Notes: generated by a model from the letters alone, not told the origin. Counted from the first letter of the stretch, positions 1 through 6,581 are shown. The stretch is DNA of 17,098 bases from Bryobacteraceae bacterium (GCA_030039005.1 JASHQT010000472.1:1-17098), one strand, 5' to 3'. A program made the numbers and translations.

Positions 1-435
1 TATTTGCTCGGCAAAGGCTACCGTGCCGAACAAATCATCCTGCATGGCCAGTCACTGGGCACGGCGGTGGCCATCGATCTCGCGTCTCGGCGTCCGTGCG
101 CGGGCTTGATCCTCGAAGCTCCGTTTACTTCGGCCAGCGATGTGGCGGGCACTTTAGTGCCCGTGGTCGGGCCGTTACTCGTTCGTAGCTTTAACTCGAA
201 GCCCAAAATTGCGTCGATTCGCGTGCCAAAACTGTTCCTGCACGGCGATCGCGATGAAGTTGTCCCCTTGCGGCTGGGGCAGGAATTGTTCGCAGCCGCG
301 CAGGGCGCGAAGACGTTCTGGATAATTCCCGGCGCTGGCCACAACAACATTCTCGAAGTGGCTGGCGACGAATATCGCGAGCGGCTGCACGCGTTCTACG
401 AAAGCCCGTTCAGGACTTCGGCGCCGCAAATATGA
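1..435 (+). CDS. Alpha/beta hydrolase, Bem46-like, 5'-truncated
   Basis: Only the last 144 codons are present; the reading frame is open back to base 1, so the start lies outside the window. The visible part has the core of a serine alpha/beta hydrolase: the nucleophile elbow GQSLG (Ser at visible residue 18), an acid strand with HGDRDEVVP, and the catalytic His in GAGHNN. The stretch LILEAPFTSASDVA after the elbow is typical of Bem46/YqkD-type hydrolases of unknown substrate. The missing part should hold the N-terminal strands and oxyanion loop. The 3' end overlaps the convergent VOC gene by 26 bp. The family call is firm; the substrate cannot be told. Confidence 0.88.
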   Translation, partial: YLLGKGYRAEQIILHGQSLGTAVAIDLASRRPCAGLILEAPFTSASDVAGTLVPVVGPLLVRSFNSKPKIASIRVPKLFLHGDRDEVVPLRLGQELFAAAQGAKTFWIIPGAGHNNILEVAGDEYRERLHAFYESPFRTSAPQI

Positions 436-787
436 CGATGTGGCCGTTCGGTTCCCGCACGCCGATTTCCCGCATCCCGTAAAATGTGGTGCGCTCGGCC
501 AGGGCGATCGGATAGCCGTCCAGCCGCTTGAGGACGTCGGCGAAGTCCTGCACTTCGATGAACAGACCTACGTTATGGCCCGCGCCTTGCGGCACGAATT
601 GCGCGGCATCCTTGCGAACGCTTTCGACGGTCTGCAGCATCACCTCCGCGCCGTCGCGCACCAGAATGGCGAACCCGAGAACATCACCTTCGGGAACCTC
701 CACGGTCTTGGTGAAACCCATGCGGTCCACCCAGAACGGTAGCGACTTCTCGATCGAATCGACCATCAGAACGGCGGTGATTTTCAT
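410..787 (-). CDS. VOC / glyoxalase-bleomycin resistance fold protein
   Basis: This 125-aa protein has the length and layout of a single vicinal-oxygen-chelate domain. There are two beta-alpha-beta-beta-beta halves, starting MKITAVLMVDSIEKSLPFW and, in the second half, VGLFIEVQDFADVLKRL, ending with the common REPNGHIVIF strand. Family members include glyoxalase I, ring-cleavage dioxygenases and antibiotic-binding proteins. The usual metal-ligand pattern is not clear here, so catalysis is uncertain and the protein may bind a small molecule. It starts 9 bp after the AraC-family gene and is probably cotranscribed with it. Its 3' end overlaps the convergent hydrolase gene. Fold confident, function unknown. 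Confidence 0.85.
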   Translation of the reverse strand: MKITAVLMVDSIEKSLPFWVDRMGFTKTVEVPEGDVLGFAILVRDGAEVMLQTVESVRKDAAQFVPQGAGHNVGLFIEVQDFADVLKRLDGYPIALAERTTFYGMREIGVREPNGHIVIFAAPKS

Positions 788-796
788 GCAACGATC

Positions 797-1531
797 TTAT
801 GCCGGAACGGGACCTGCTGTATTGGACAAAACGGACATGGGCGTTTCACCAGTGAATTCGCGGAAATCGCGAATGAAATGCGATTGATCGCAGTAACCAG
901 CGTCCACGGCGATCGCGGACCAATTCAGGCGCGAGGCGCCGCGGGCAATCCGGCAGGCATGTCGAAATCGAAGCACGCGCCCCAGGTGCTTGGGCGTGAG
1001 ACCGCTCTCTTCGAGGCACCGGCGCCGGAACTGGCGCGTGCTCAAGTTCGCCTGGCGGGCCAGTTCGTCCAGATCGGCGTTACCGTGAGTGGCAGTCAGT
1101 GCTGCGATGGCTTGCTGTACGGGGTTCATAGCCGATGCGGGAACCCCGACGCCATCAAGCAGGAGCTTCATGACCTCCTGAATCGATGGAGTGTCGTCCA
1201 GGAGCCGTTGGAGGGCCCGCGCGCGGCGCGGCCACAGGTCGTCCAACCCCGCGGACGCGTCAGTGAACTCGGCAGTCGAGACTCCCCAAAAGCTCCCCGC
1301 CATGCCGGGCCGAAATCGGACGCCGGCGGTGGCGTAGCCGCAGGGAAATTCGAAGCGTTGTTCCACGGTCATGGCACCGACGACGCGAAGGCCTTCCTCG
1401 CGATCGTAGATGATGTCCACACAGCCGTCGGGCGGCACACGATGCTCCTGTATGCCGCTGCCCGCCTCCAGAAACCAGGCGCATTCCACCCAGTGTGATA
1501 GCGGCCCGCCCGGCGCCTGCTCGCGATACAT
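797..1531 (-). CDS. AraC-family transcriptional regulator with DUF6597-type N-terminus
   Basis: This is a 244-aa transcription factor. The first ~140 residues match the DUF6597-like sensor found in AraC regulators (start MYREQAPGGPLSHWVECAWF; PPDGCVDIIYD near residue 35). The C-terminal ~100 residues form the double helix-turn-helix AraC DNA-binding domain, with DELARQANLSTRQFRRR as the first helix pair and AGYCDQSHFIRDFREFTGETP as the signature of the second, given here with its spacing intact. I chose the ATG at 1531 because homologues begin MYRE and it lies 5 nt after the preceding stop. An in-frame ATG at 1579 would overlap the upstream gene by 43 bp. It probably controls the VOC gene 9 bp downstream; the ligand is unknown. 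Confidence 0.9.
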   Translation of the reverse strand: MYREQAPGGPLSHWVECAWFLEAGSGIQEHRVPPDGCVDIIYDREEGLRVVGAMTVEQRFEFPCGYATAGVRFRPGMAGSFWGVSTAEFTDASAGLDDLWPRRARALQRLLDDTPSIQEVMKLLLDGVGVPASAMNPVQQAIAALTATHGNADLDELARQANLSTRQFRRRCLEESGLTPKHLGRVLRFRHACRIARGASRLNWSAIAVDAGYCDQSHFIRDFREFTGETPMSVLSNTAGPVPA

Positions 1532-1536
1532 GTGTA

Positions 1537-1986
1537 TTAGGATACCGCCTGCATCAGCTTGCCGCGGCGCATCACCCACTCCTCGGTGCTGAACACGCGT
1601 GGACCGACCTCAATGAGACGGGGAAGCAAGTCGAACACCGAGCCGGGCGTCCATTTGGAATTCAAGCGTGTACGGAACCCGCGCTGGTTCAGCTCTTCGG
1701 CGATTTGCGACAGGGACTTCTCCTGAATGATCATCTCCAGCATCACCAGCAGCGCCTCGCGTTCGTGCATGTCCTGCTCCAGCGTCGCGCAGTCCTCGGC
1801 GATTTTCAGGCCGTAAGGCACCGGCTGGGTGATGTCGGCCAGCCGCGGGTGTCCGGTTTCAGTGGGGTCCGGCGCGTCGCGCGCCCAGATTACGGCCGCG
1901 GGTTTCCAGCCCTCCGCGGCTCGACGTTCGAGATCGGCCGCGGTCAAGGGACCGGAGAGAATTTCGCGCATGTGTTGTTGGGGCAT
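1537..1986 (-). CDS. Stand-alone recombinase-domain protein (no catalytic domain)
   Basis: This 149-aa protein has a C-terminal half (residues ~77-149) resembling the 'Recombinase' domain (PF07508) of large serine recombinases. Visible pieces are LVMLEMIIQEKSLSQIAEEL, NQRGFRTRLNSKWTPGSVFD and LLPRLIEVGPRVFSTEEW. There is no resolvase domain with a catalytic serine. The N-terminal half instead holds LERRAAEGWKPAAVIWAR, a small domain I cannot name. It probably binds DNA without recombining it. The frame stays open back to 2616, but that stretch is antisense-like noise across the upstream methyltransferase, so I start at ATG 1986; no clear Shine-Dalgarno is visible there. The AraC gene begins 5 nt after its stop, so the two are likely coupled. 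Confidence 0.72.
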   Translation of the reverse strand: MPQQHMREILSGPLTAADLERRAAEGWKPAAVIWARDAPDPTETGHPRLADITQPVPYGLKIAEDCATLEQDMHEREALLVMLEMIIQEKSLSQIAEELNQRGFRTRLNSKWTPGSVFDLLPRLIEVGPRVFSTEEWVMRRGKLMQAVS

Positions 1987-2028
1987 GGGAACAAAAAAGC
2001 AATTCTGCGACCGAACCTTGTTGCTGAA

Positions 2029-2092
2029 AACGCGCCACTTTCTGGCAGCGGCCTGTCCGGTCCTGGGATTAGGGACTGGGGACTGGCGCGTT
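2029..2092. repeat. Heptamer repeat flanked by a 9-bp inverted repeat
   Basis: Three head-to-tail heptamers GGGATTA, GGGACTG, GGGACTG lie at 2065-2085. They sit inside a perfect 9-bp inverted repeat, AACGCGCCA (2029-2037) and TGGCGCGTT (2084-2092), separated by 46 bp. The right arm covers the stop codon of the methyltransferase gene (2091-2093). The rest of the 104-bp gap between that gene and the recombinase-domain gene shows nothing else. Similar heptamers occur at 5621-5638 and 12929-12946, so this looks like a copy of a dispersed intergenic element. It could also act as a transcript-end hairpin. Confidence 0.6.
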
Positions 2093-2849
2093 ACGGTAAT
2101 ATTCCCGCTCCGTCGGGACTGCCGGGCTCGCCGATGCGGCGGCAAAAGCATAGCTGTCCGATGGTGTAGTATTTGTCGCGATCCAGCCAGTCCAGGTGCG
2201 TGCAGAGCATGGGCAGCAGGAACCCGAACGGGACCGCGAGGAACGGCCAGAGCAGAACGCGCGGGAAACGCTCGAAAAATTCCAGCACGTCGATGAACTT
2301 CCGCCCCATGAACCAAAAGTAGCCGCCGAGCGGCCGGATTTCGTCCACCGCGAATCCGGCCTCTTCGAGCAGACGCTGGACTCCGTAGCGCGTGAAGCGG
2401 TAATAATCGTGCGGCATCTGGTGTTCTTCCCACATGGTAGGCACGATGATCATCAGTTGTCCGCCGGGTTTCAGCGCGCGCGCCATTTCGTGCAGCGTCG
2501 CGCGGGGGAAGGGCGTGTGTTCGAGCACCGCTAAGCTCAGCATGCCGTCGAACGTGCAGGGCCGGAACGGCAGATTTTCCACGCGCGCCCAGGCGTCGAT
2601 TTTTCCGTAGTTCCAATCCCCTTCGCCCACGCCGAGGTCGATGGCGCGGTAGCGATGCCCGGCGCGCGCGACGTCCGGGCCGTACTGCGCTTCGCCCGCG
2701 CCTGCGTCAAGGATGAGCGAATTTGGCGCAAGCCTGGTGCAGAATTCGCGGACGGCCTCGATCACGAACCGGTCGAAAGGATTGATTTGGTCGATTACGA
2801 AGCGCGGGATCAGCTTACGCCCCAGCGCCACCACCTTGCGATTCAGCAT
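2091..2849 (-). CDS. Class I SAM-dependent methyltransferase with C-terminal hydrophobic segment (paralogue 1)
   Basis: This 252-aa protein is a class I methyltransferase. Motif I is LILDAGAGE (residues 45-53), the acidic end of strand 2 is YRAIDLG (67-73), the strand-4 region is FDGMLSLAVLEH (100-111), and LKPGGQLMIIVP (126-137) is typical of Methyltransf_11-type enzymes. HDYYRFTRYGVQRLL follows. Residues ~196-218 are strongly hydrophobic, suggesting membrane contact, and LCFCRR (233-238) closes the part shared with its paralogue at 3736-4446. It then has a 14-residue Gly/Pro-rich tail its paralogue lacks. The start ATG overlaps the glycosyltransferase stop by 7 nt (ATGCTGA), so translation is likely coupled. 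The methyl acceptor is unknown; a glycan or lipid-linked sugar is inferred from the neighbours. Confidence 0.87.
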   Translation of the reverse strand: MLNRKVVALGRKLIPRFVIDQINPFDRFVIEAVREFCTRLAPNSLILDAGAGEAQYGPDVARAGHRYRAIDLGVGEGDWNYGKIDAWARVENLPFRPCTFDGMLSLAVLEHTPFPRATLHEMARALKPGGQLMIIVPTMWEEHQMPHDYYRFTRYGVQRLLEEAGFAVDEIRPLGGYFWFMGRKFIDVLEFFERFPRVLLWPFLAVPFGFLLPMLCTHLDWLDRDKYYTIGQLCFCRRIGEPGSPDGAGILP

Positions 2850-3736
2850 GGTTTGTCAGAAGGCGGCTGGCGCATGGCCTCATATCCGCCCCAGTGCCAG
2901 TAGAGCTGACCGATCAACAGCAGCGGGCTCAGCGGGACCGCGTCGGGATTTTGCGGCAGATTGCGCGCCACGAGGTAGCCGGTGCCCGCCGCGGCGAGCG
3001 CGGGCAGCAGCAACAGGCGTAGCGCGGGGTTCGTGGGGAAGAGACGCGCCAGCGGCTCCTCATTGCGCCAGCGGCGGAAATATTGCGAGGTTCCGAAGCC
3101 GTAGTGGCGCATTTTCCCAAAATAATCCGAAAGGCCGTGAATTTCTGGATAATGCGTAACGCGCGCCCGCGGCTCGTAGCGCAGCCGGAAGCCGAGCTTG
3201 CGCGCGCGAGCGGTGTAATCGCGGTCCTCGCACATGGTAAGCGCGGTGTCGAAGCAACCCGTTTTTTCGATCACTTCGCGCCGCAGGATCAGGTTGGAGG
3301 TCGAGAGATGACGCGCGGGGCCGGCCGCGAGCGAAGGCGACAATACAGGGCCGTCGGTGGATAGATATTCCAGGCGCGCGGCCAGGCCCAATTGGCCCGG
3401 AGTCCGAGAGCCGCTCGCGAGATCGGCTGCGCCCGATTCGATCACTTTCCATAAAACGTCCGACCAATCGGGTGCGGGAACGCAGTCGTCGTCCAGGAAG
3501 TAGATCGCTTCGCCGCGCGCTTCCGCGAGACCCCGATTGCGCGCGTGACCATAGCCGCGCCGGGGCTCGGAAACGTAACGCGCACCGCAACAGCACGCGA
3601 CTTGCTCGGTATCGCCGGAGGGGCCGTTGTCGACGACGATGACCTCGTCGATCGGGCGCGTCTGGCGTGCGAGGCCCTCCAGAGTACTCTTGAGAAGTGC
3701 TGCTCGGTCGAGCGTGATGATAATAAGCGAAGTCAT
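2843..3736 (-). CDS. Family 2 glycosyltransferase
   Basis: This 297-aa protein is a GT-A fold glycosyltransferase. It starts MTSLIIITLDRAALLKSTLE, with the nucleotide-sugar binding VIVVDNGPSGDTE (residues 33-44), the GYGHARNRGLAEARGEAIYF stretch (61-80), the DDD metal motif (82-84) in FLDDDCVPAPDW, and the acceptor-side CEDRDYTARARKLGF (169-183). Residues ~238-257 form one hydrophobic helix and another short one follows (268-280), so it probably sits on the inner membrane. I start at ATG 3736, which overlaps the upstream methyltransferase stop (TGATG). The open frame continues to 4039 but only antisense-like sequence is found there. Sugar donor and acceptor cannot be told. Confidence 0.9.
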   Translation of the reverse strand: MTSLIIITLDRAALLKSTLEGLARQTRPIDEVIVVDNGPSGDTEQVACCCGARYVSEPRRGYGHARNRGLAEARGEAIYFLDDDCVPAPDWSDVLWKVIESGAADLASGSRTPGQLGLAARLEYLSTDGPVLSPSLAAGPARHLSTSNLILRREVIEKTGCFDTALTMCEDRDYTARARKLGFRLRYEPRARVTHYPEIHGLSDYFGKMRHYGFGTSQYFRRWRNEEPLARLFPTNPALRLLLLPALAAAGTGYLVARNLPQNPDAVPLSPLLLIGQLYWHWGGYEAMRQPPSDKPC

Positions 3737-4446
3737 CACGGTTTTCTGCACCAGCAAAAATACCCCAGCGTATAATCGCGCCGCCGGTCCAGCGGATCGA
3801 GGAAATAGCACAGCACCGGGATCGCAAAACCAAAAATCGGCGCCAGCACCACGAAGATCAGCCAGCGCCAGCTTTTTTGGAAGAATCCCAGGATCGCCAT
3901 CAGCCGGAATCCGATCAGCCAGAACAGGCCGCCCAGTGCTTCCACGCGGCTTTGGAGGCCCGCCTTCTCGAACAGGTACGTGAGGCCGTAGCGCGTGTAG
4001 CGGAAAAAATCGTTGGGATGCTGATGGATCTCCCAGCATTGCACGGTGGTGAGGATCAACTGACCGCCCGGCTTGAGTACACGCGCCATTTCGTTCACGC
4101 CGATGCCGGGCTCTTTTAAATGTTCCAGCACCTGAATATTAATTACGGCGTCGAAGGAGTTGTCGCGGAAGGGCAGCTCGGAGATGTCGCCCAGCACTTC
4201 GATTTTCGTGTAGTCCCAGGTCTTGTCGCCGATGCCGCGGTCCAGGCGCACATAGCGCGTGTGCGCGAACAACGGCGCATGCGGACATTCGCCCGCGCCG
4301 GCGTCGAGGACCAGAGCGCCGGCGGGAATCCGGCGCGCGGCGGCCGTGAGATGTCCGAGCAGCTCGGTATGAAACGGATCGATCCAGCGCATCACGAACG
4401 CGGGAATCAGCGGCGCCACCAGCTTGCGGAATTTGGGTTTAAACAC
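3736..4446 (-). CDS. Class I SAM-dependent methyltransferase with C-terminal hydrophobic segment (paralogue 2)
   Basis: This 236-aa class I methyltransferase has motif I LVLDAGAGE (residues 45-53), RLDRGIGDKTWDYTKIE (67-83), FDAVINIQVLEH (98-109) and LKPGGQLILTTVQCWE (124-139), followed by NDFFRYTRYGL. It parallels the 2091-2849 protein from end to end: both share the DAGAGE loop, LKPGGQL, (Y/F)(Y/F)R(F/Y)TRYG, LGG.FW, a hydrophobic stretch (here 194-216) and a C-terminal CxCR. The pair therefore arose by duplication, with the glycosyltransferase between them. It begins 27 nt after the radical SAM gene and its stop overlaps the glycosyltransferase start by 1 nt. Substrate unknown. Confidence 0.87.
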   Translation of the reverse strand: MFKPKFRKLVAPLIPAFVMRWIDPFHTELLGHLTAAARRIPAGALVLDAGAGECPHAPLFAHTRYVRLDRGIGDKTWDYTKIEVLGDISELPFRDNSFDAVINIQVLEHLKEPGIGVNEMARVLKPGGQLILTTVQCWEIHQHPNDFFRYTRYGLTYLFEKAGLQSRVEALGGLFWLIGFRLMAILGFFQKSWRWLIFVVLAPIFGFAIPVLCYFLDPLDRRRDYTLGYFCWCRKP

Positions 4447-4473
4447 GCGGGTCCGATCCCTGACGGTTGCGGC

Positions 4474-5514
4474 TCAAACAAGACGCCAGGGCGAGAAGAT
4501 CAAATTCTTGGTTTGAAAACATTCGTGTGTGCAGTGGCAGCCGCTCTGCACGCGCCCGCGAAGCTCGGTGGCCTGGAAGTCGCGCCAGAGACGGTCGAAA
4601 TCCCAATTATAGGCTTTGAGATTTCCCACCGGTTTGAGCAGCTCGCAGAAGGACACGTCGCCGTTGGCGTCGATCACGCAGCTCACCTCACCCGCATTGC
4701 ACGAGATGTTCTTGGGCTTGCCCTGCATTTCATGCATGTAATAACGGTTCAGCATGTAACGGCCCACCGTGGCCGCGAATCCGCCGATGCCACCCCAGCG
4801 GCCGTGAAAATAACGGCGGCAGAGCTGTAACTGGAGCTTCGAGACCTCGGCGTACTGTTCCGGGCTGGGGGCTTTGAGCGTGGCATCCATCCATTGGCCG
4901 CGCAGGATGTTGAGTGAGTGATAATCCAGGTCCCACTCCGTGACACCGAGATTGAGCAGCTCTTTCACGTCGTCGATATTGCTGCTCATGACAGTGGTGA
5001 CCACGCTCAGCGACAAGCGCTTGTCGCGCGTGCGGATCTCGCGCAGCGCTTCCATGGTGGCCAGCGCCCGCTTGTAATTGCCGGGAACCCCGCGGATGCG
5101 GTCATGATTCGCGCCGATGCCGTCGAGCGAGATGGCGATGTTCAGGCGGAATTTGTTGGGATTGGCGAGGATGCCCTCCACCGATTTCCGGATCACGTCC
5201 GTTTGCAGCGCGTTCGTGGGGATATTAATGTTCTTGGCGTGGTTCTCATCGAGGAAGCGATGGCAGATCCAGTCGATGTCCTTGCGCAGGAACGGCTCGC
5301 CGCCCGAAATGTCCAGCCACACCAGTTCGCCCATGGCGGCGGAGATCTTCTCGATGTGATCGGGCTGCAGCGCCTCGCCCTGGTTCAAATTCTGCCAGTA
5401 AAAGCAGGTGCCGCACTTGGCGTTGCAATGATCGGTGATGAACAGGATCAGGTGGACGGGCTTATGCTGGGTCGCCGAGAGGTGTTTCCAGGACAATATG
5501 TCAGTGGTCAGCAT
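4474..5514 (-). CDS. Radical SAM protein with SPASM-like C-terminus
   Basis: This 346-aa enzyme has the radical SAM [4Fe-4S] motif CNAKCGTC (Cys 30, 34, 37), followed by FYW, and the SAM-binding GGEP at 71-74. A triose-phosphate-isomerase-like core runs to about residue 250. The C-terminal part has further cysteines at 272, 279, 290, 326, 328 and 332, the arrangement expected for a SPASM or twitch domain carrying auxiliary Fe-S clusters. SPASM enzymes modify peptides, proteins, nucleotides or sugars, so the family alone does not give the substrate. It is first in a probable operon with two methyltransferases and a glycosyltransferase, which favours a role in making or decorating a glycoconjugate. 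The ATG at 5514 fits the usual N-terminus. Confidence 0.88.
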   Translation of the reverse strand: MLTTDILSWKHLSATQHKPVHLILFITDHCNAKCGTCFYWQNLNQGEALQPDHIEKISAAMGELVWLDISGGEPFLRKDIDWICHRFLDENHAKNINIPTNALQTDVIRKSVEGILANPNKFRLNIAISLDGIGANHDRIRGVPGNYKRALATMEALREIRTRDKRLSLSVVTTVMSSNIDDVKELLNLGVTEWDLDYHSLNILRGQWMDATLKAPSPEQYAEVSKLQLQLCRRYFHGRWGGIGGFAATVGRYMLNRYYMHEMQGKPKNISCNAGEVSCVIDANGDVSFCELLKPVGNLKAYNWDFDRLWRDFQATELRGRVQSGCHCTHECFQTKNLIFSPWRLV

Positions 5515-5521
5515 GGGACGC

Positions 5522-5664
5522 GGCGCGCGCTCTCGCGCTTGCCGTCAGGGGCCAGGGATCGGGGGGCTAGGAACATTCAGGCTAAGACTAGCATGGCACC
5601 AAACGCGACCATGTGCCAGACCCCCAATCCCCAATCCCACGCGGCGAGCGCGCCAGTGCGCGCC
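5522..5664. repeat. 143-bp imperfect palindromic intergenic element
   Basis: The gap between the PEP-CTERM gene and the radical SAM gene is almost wholly an imperfect inverted repeat. The outer arms, 5522-5544 and 5642-5664, are 23 nt each and match at 19 positions when one is reverse-complemented (both read GGCGCGC at the outer end and GCCG at the inner end). Inside them the left arm reads GGGGCCA, GGGATCG, GGGG at 5548-5565, and the right arm on the other strand reads GGGATTG, GGGATTG, GGGG down from 5638 to 5621. The symmetry continues into (G/T)CT(A/G)G. No ORF of note fits. It resembles a REP/MITE-like element and could also end transcripts from either side. Confidence 0.68.
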
Positions 5665-5674
5665 GCATTCGGGT

Positions 5675-6502
5675 CTAAGCCGCGCGCCGAAGCCTGCTAC
5701 ATGCGGCGCCAACGAATAGAATTCCTAAAGCCGCCAGCCACAAGGCCGACGGCGCTGGAACGGGAGGCGGGGGTGGAGGCGCCGTCGCTGCCGATACAGC
5801 CATGATGAACTGGAACGTATTTCCGCCCAACGGGAAGTTTCCGAATCCAATCGACCTCACCACCTTTGCGGCATCGTTCGCCGTCAGAGTGATGACCGAT
5901 ACATAGAAGTTAGGGCCGGGAGAGGTTGGTTCAAAAGCGCCGGCTGCGGTGCCGGCGATGATATTCACCAAGCCGCCGGCGGCACTGGTTACCACGTTCG
6001 GGTTGCCCGGACTGCTAGCGCGCCAATCCGATAAATCCACCGCGCCGCTATAGACGGAGCTTGAACCGTCGCTGAAAAACAGCGTCACATCGCCGATCAT
6101 TTCGATCGCACCGGGCGAGTTATTCTGCGTCGAAAACCCCAGAACCGCGATGCTCGTAAAACTTCCCGGATGGGACAACGTCAACGTTCCGGTAGGGTTC
6201 ACCCGCAGCAGGTTCGAGCCGCCGTACTGTCCTAGATCGAACGTGTACGTGCTGGACGCAGACGCATAGGTTAGCATCCCGGACGCGGGTAGGCCACCTG
6301 CTGTCGTTGCTGGCAAGCCCGTCTCAAAGAGCGCATCGTTCGCGAGGTCGAGGCTACTGGCCGTGCTGCTGTACGGAGGAACTGCCGTGTTCGGCACGAT
6401 GCCACCATAGCTATAACCGGTGACCGCCAACGGAAGAAGATTCGCCCCCAGAACAGCGGCTGGAAGAAAAGCCCAGAGAGCCGCAGCCAGCAGCAATTTC
6501 AT
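5675..6502 (-). CDS. PEP-CTERM-type exported protein
   Basis: This 275-aa protein starts with a signal peptide (MKLLLAAALWAFLPAAVLGA, likely cut near residue 20). The middle is rich in Ser, Thr, Gly and Asn and looks beta-structured. Near the C-terminus a run of six prolines is followed by PVPAPSALWLAALGILFVGA and a basic end (CSRLRRAA). That tripartite tail is the mark of PEP-CTERM sorting, here with PAPS in place of the classical PEP, where an exosortase removes the anchor during export linked to exopolysaccharide. No exosortase gene is in the window. A GGAGG ribosome-binding site 9 nt upstream lies within a 14-bp palindrome. The function of the mature protein is unknown. Confidence 0.83.
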   Translation of the reverse strand: MKLLLAAALWAFLPAAVLGANLLPLAVTGYSYGGIVPNTAVPPYSSTASSLDLANDALFETGLPATTAGGLPASGMLTYASASSTYTFDLGQYGGSNLLRVNPTGTLTLSHPGSFTSIAVLGFSTQNNSPGAIEMIGDVTLFFSDGSSSVYSGAVDLSDWRASSPGNPNVVTSAAGGLVNIIAGTAAGAFEPTSPGPNFYVSVITLTANDAAKVVRSIGFGNFPLGGNTFQFIMAVSAATAPPPPPPVPAPSALWLAALGILFVGAACSRLRRAA

Positions 6503-6504
6503 TT

Positions 6505-6518
6505 TCGGAGGCCTCCGA
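6505..6518. promoter_or_regulatory. 14-bp palindrome overlapping the PEP-CTERM gene's ribosome-binding site
   Basis: TCGGAGGCCTCCGA is a perfect palindrome placed 2 nt upstream of the PEP-CTERM start codon. On the minus strand its first half supplies the Shine-Dalgarno GGAGG, 9 nt before the ATG. As RNA it can form a 5-bp stem with a GGCC loop, which would partly hide the ribosome-binding site. As DNA it could be an operator. Which of these applies, if either, is inference. Confidence 0.5.
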
Positions 6519-6581
6519 TGTGCGCTTAGTGGTAAGGACCCATTCTAAACCAGCGCGCACCGCCGTGAGGGGATTCGAGCT

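Noticed and set aside
878..1498. 206-aa plus-strand open frame opposite the AraC gene
   Set aside because: It is explained by high GC on the strand opposite a gene with a clear AraC signature.
1987..2616. Upstream open frame that would extend the recombinase-domain protein to 359 aa
   Set aside because: It runs across the methyltransferase gene in another frame, is rich in Arg and Ala with no domain, and the domain-bearing part begins only after 1986.
3737..4039. Upstream extension of the glycosyltransferase frame to 398 aa
   Set aside because: It overlaps the methyltransferase gene in another frame, and the family N-terminus starts exactly at ATG 3736.
2091..5514. RiPP (modified peptide) cluster reading of the radical SAM operon
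   Set aside because: SPASM enzymes often act on peptides, but I found no small precursor-like ORF or RRE/peptidase next to it, so a glycoconjugate role is preferred though unproven.
4918..5805. 295-aa plus-strand open frame opposite the radical SAM gene
   Set aside because: It is a mirror of the well-supported minus-strand gene, with no motif of its own, and runs on through the palindromic element into the PEP-CTERM gene.
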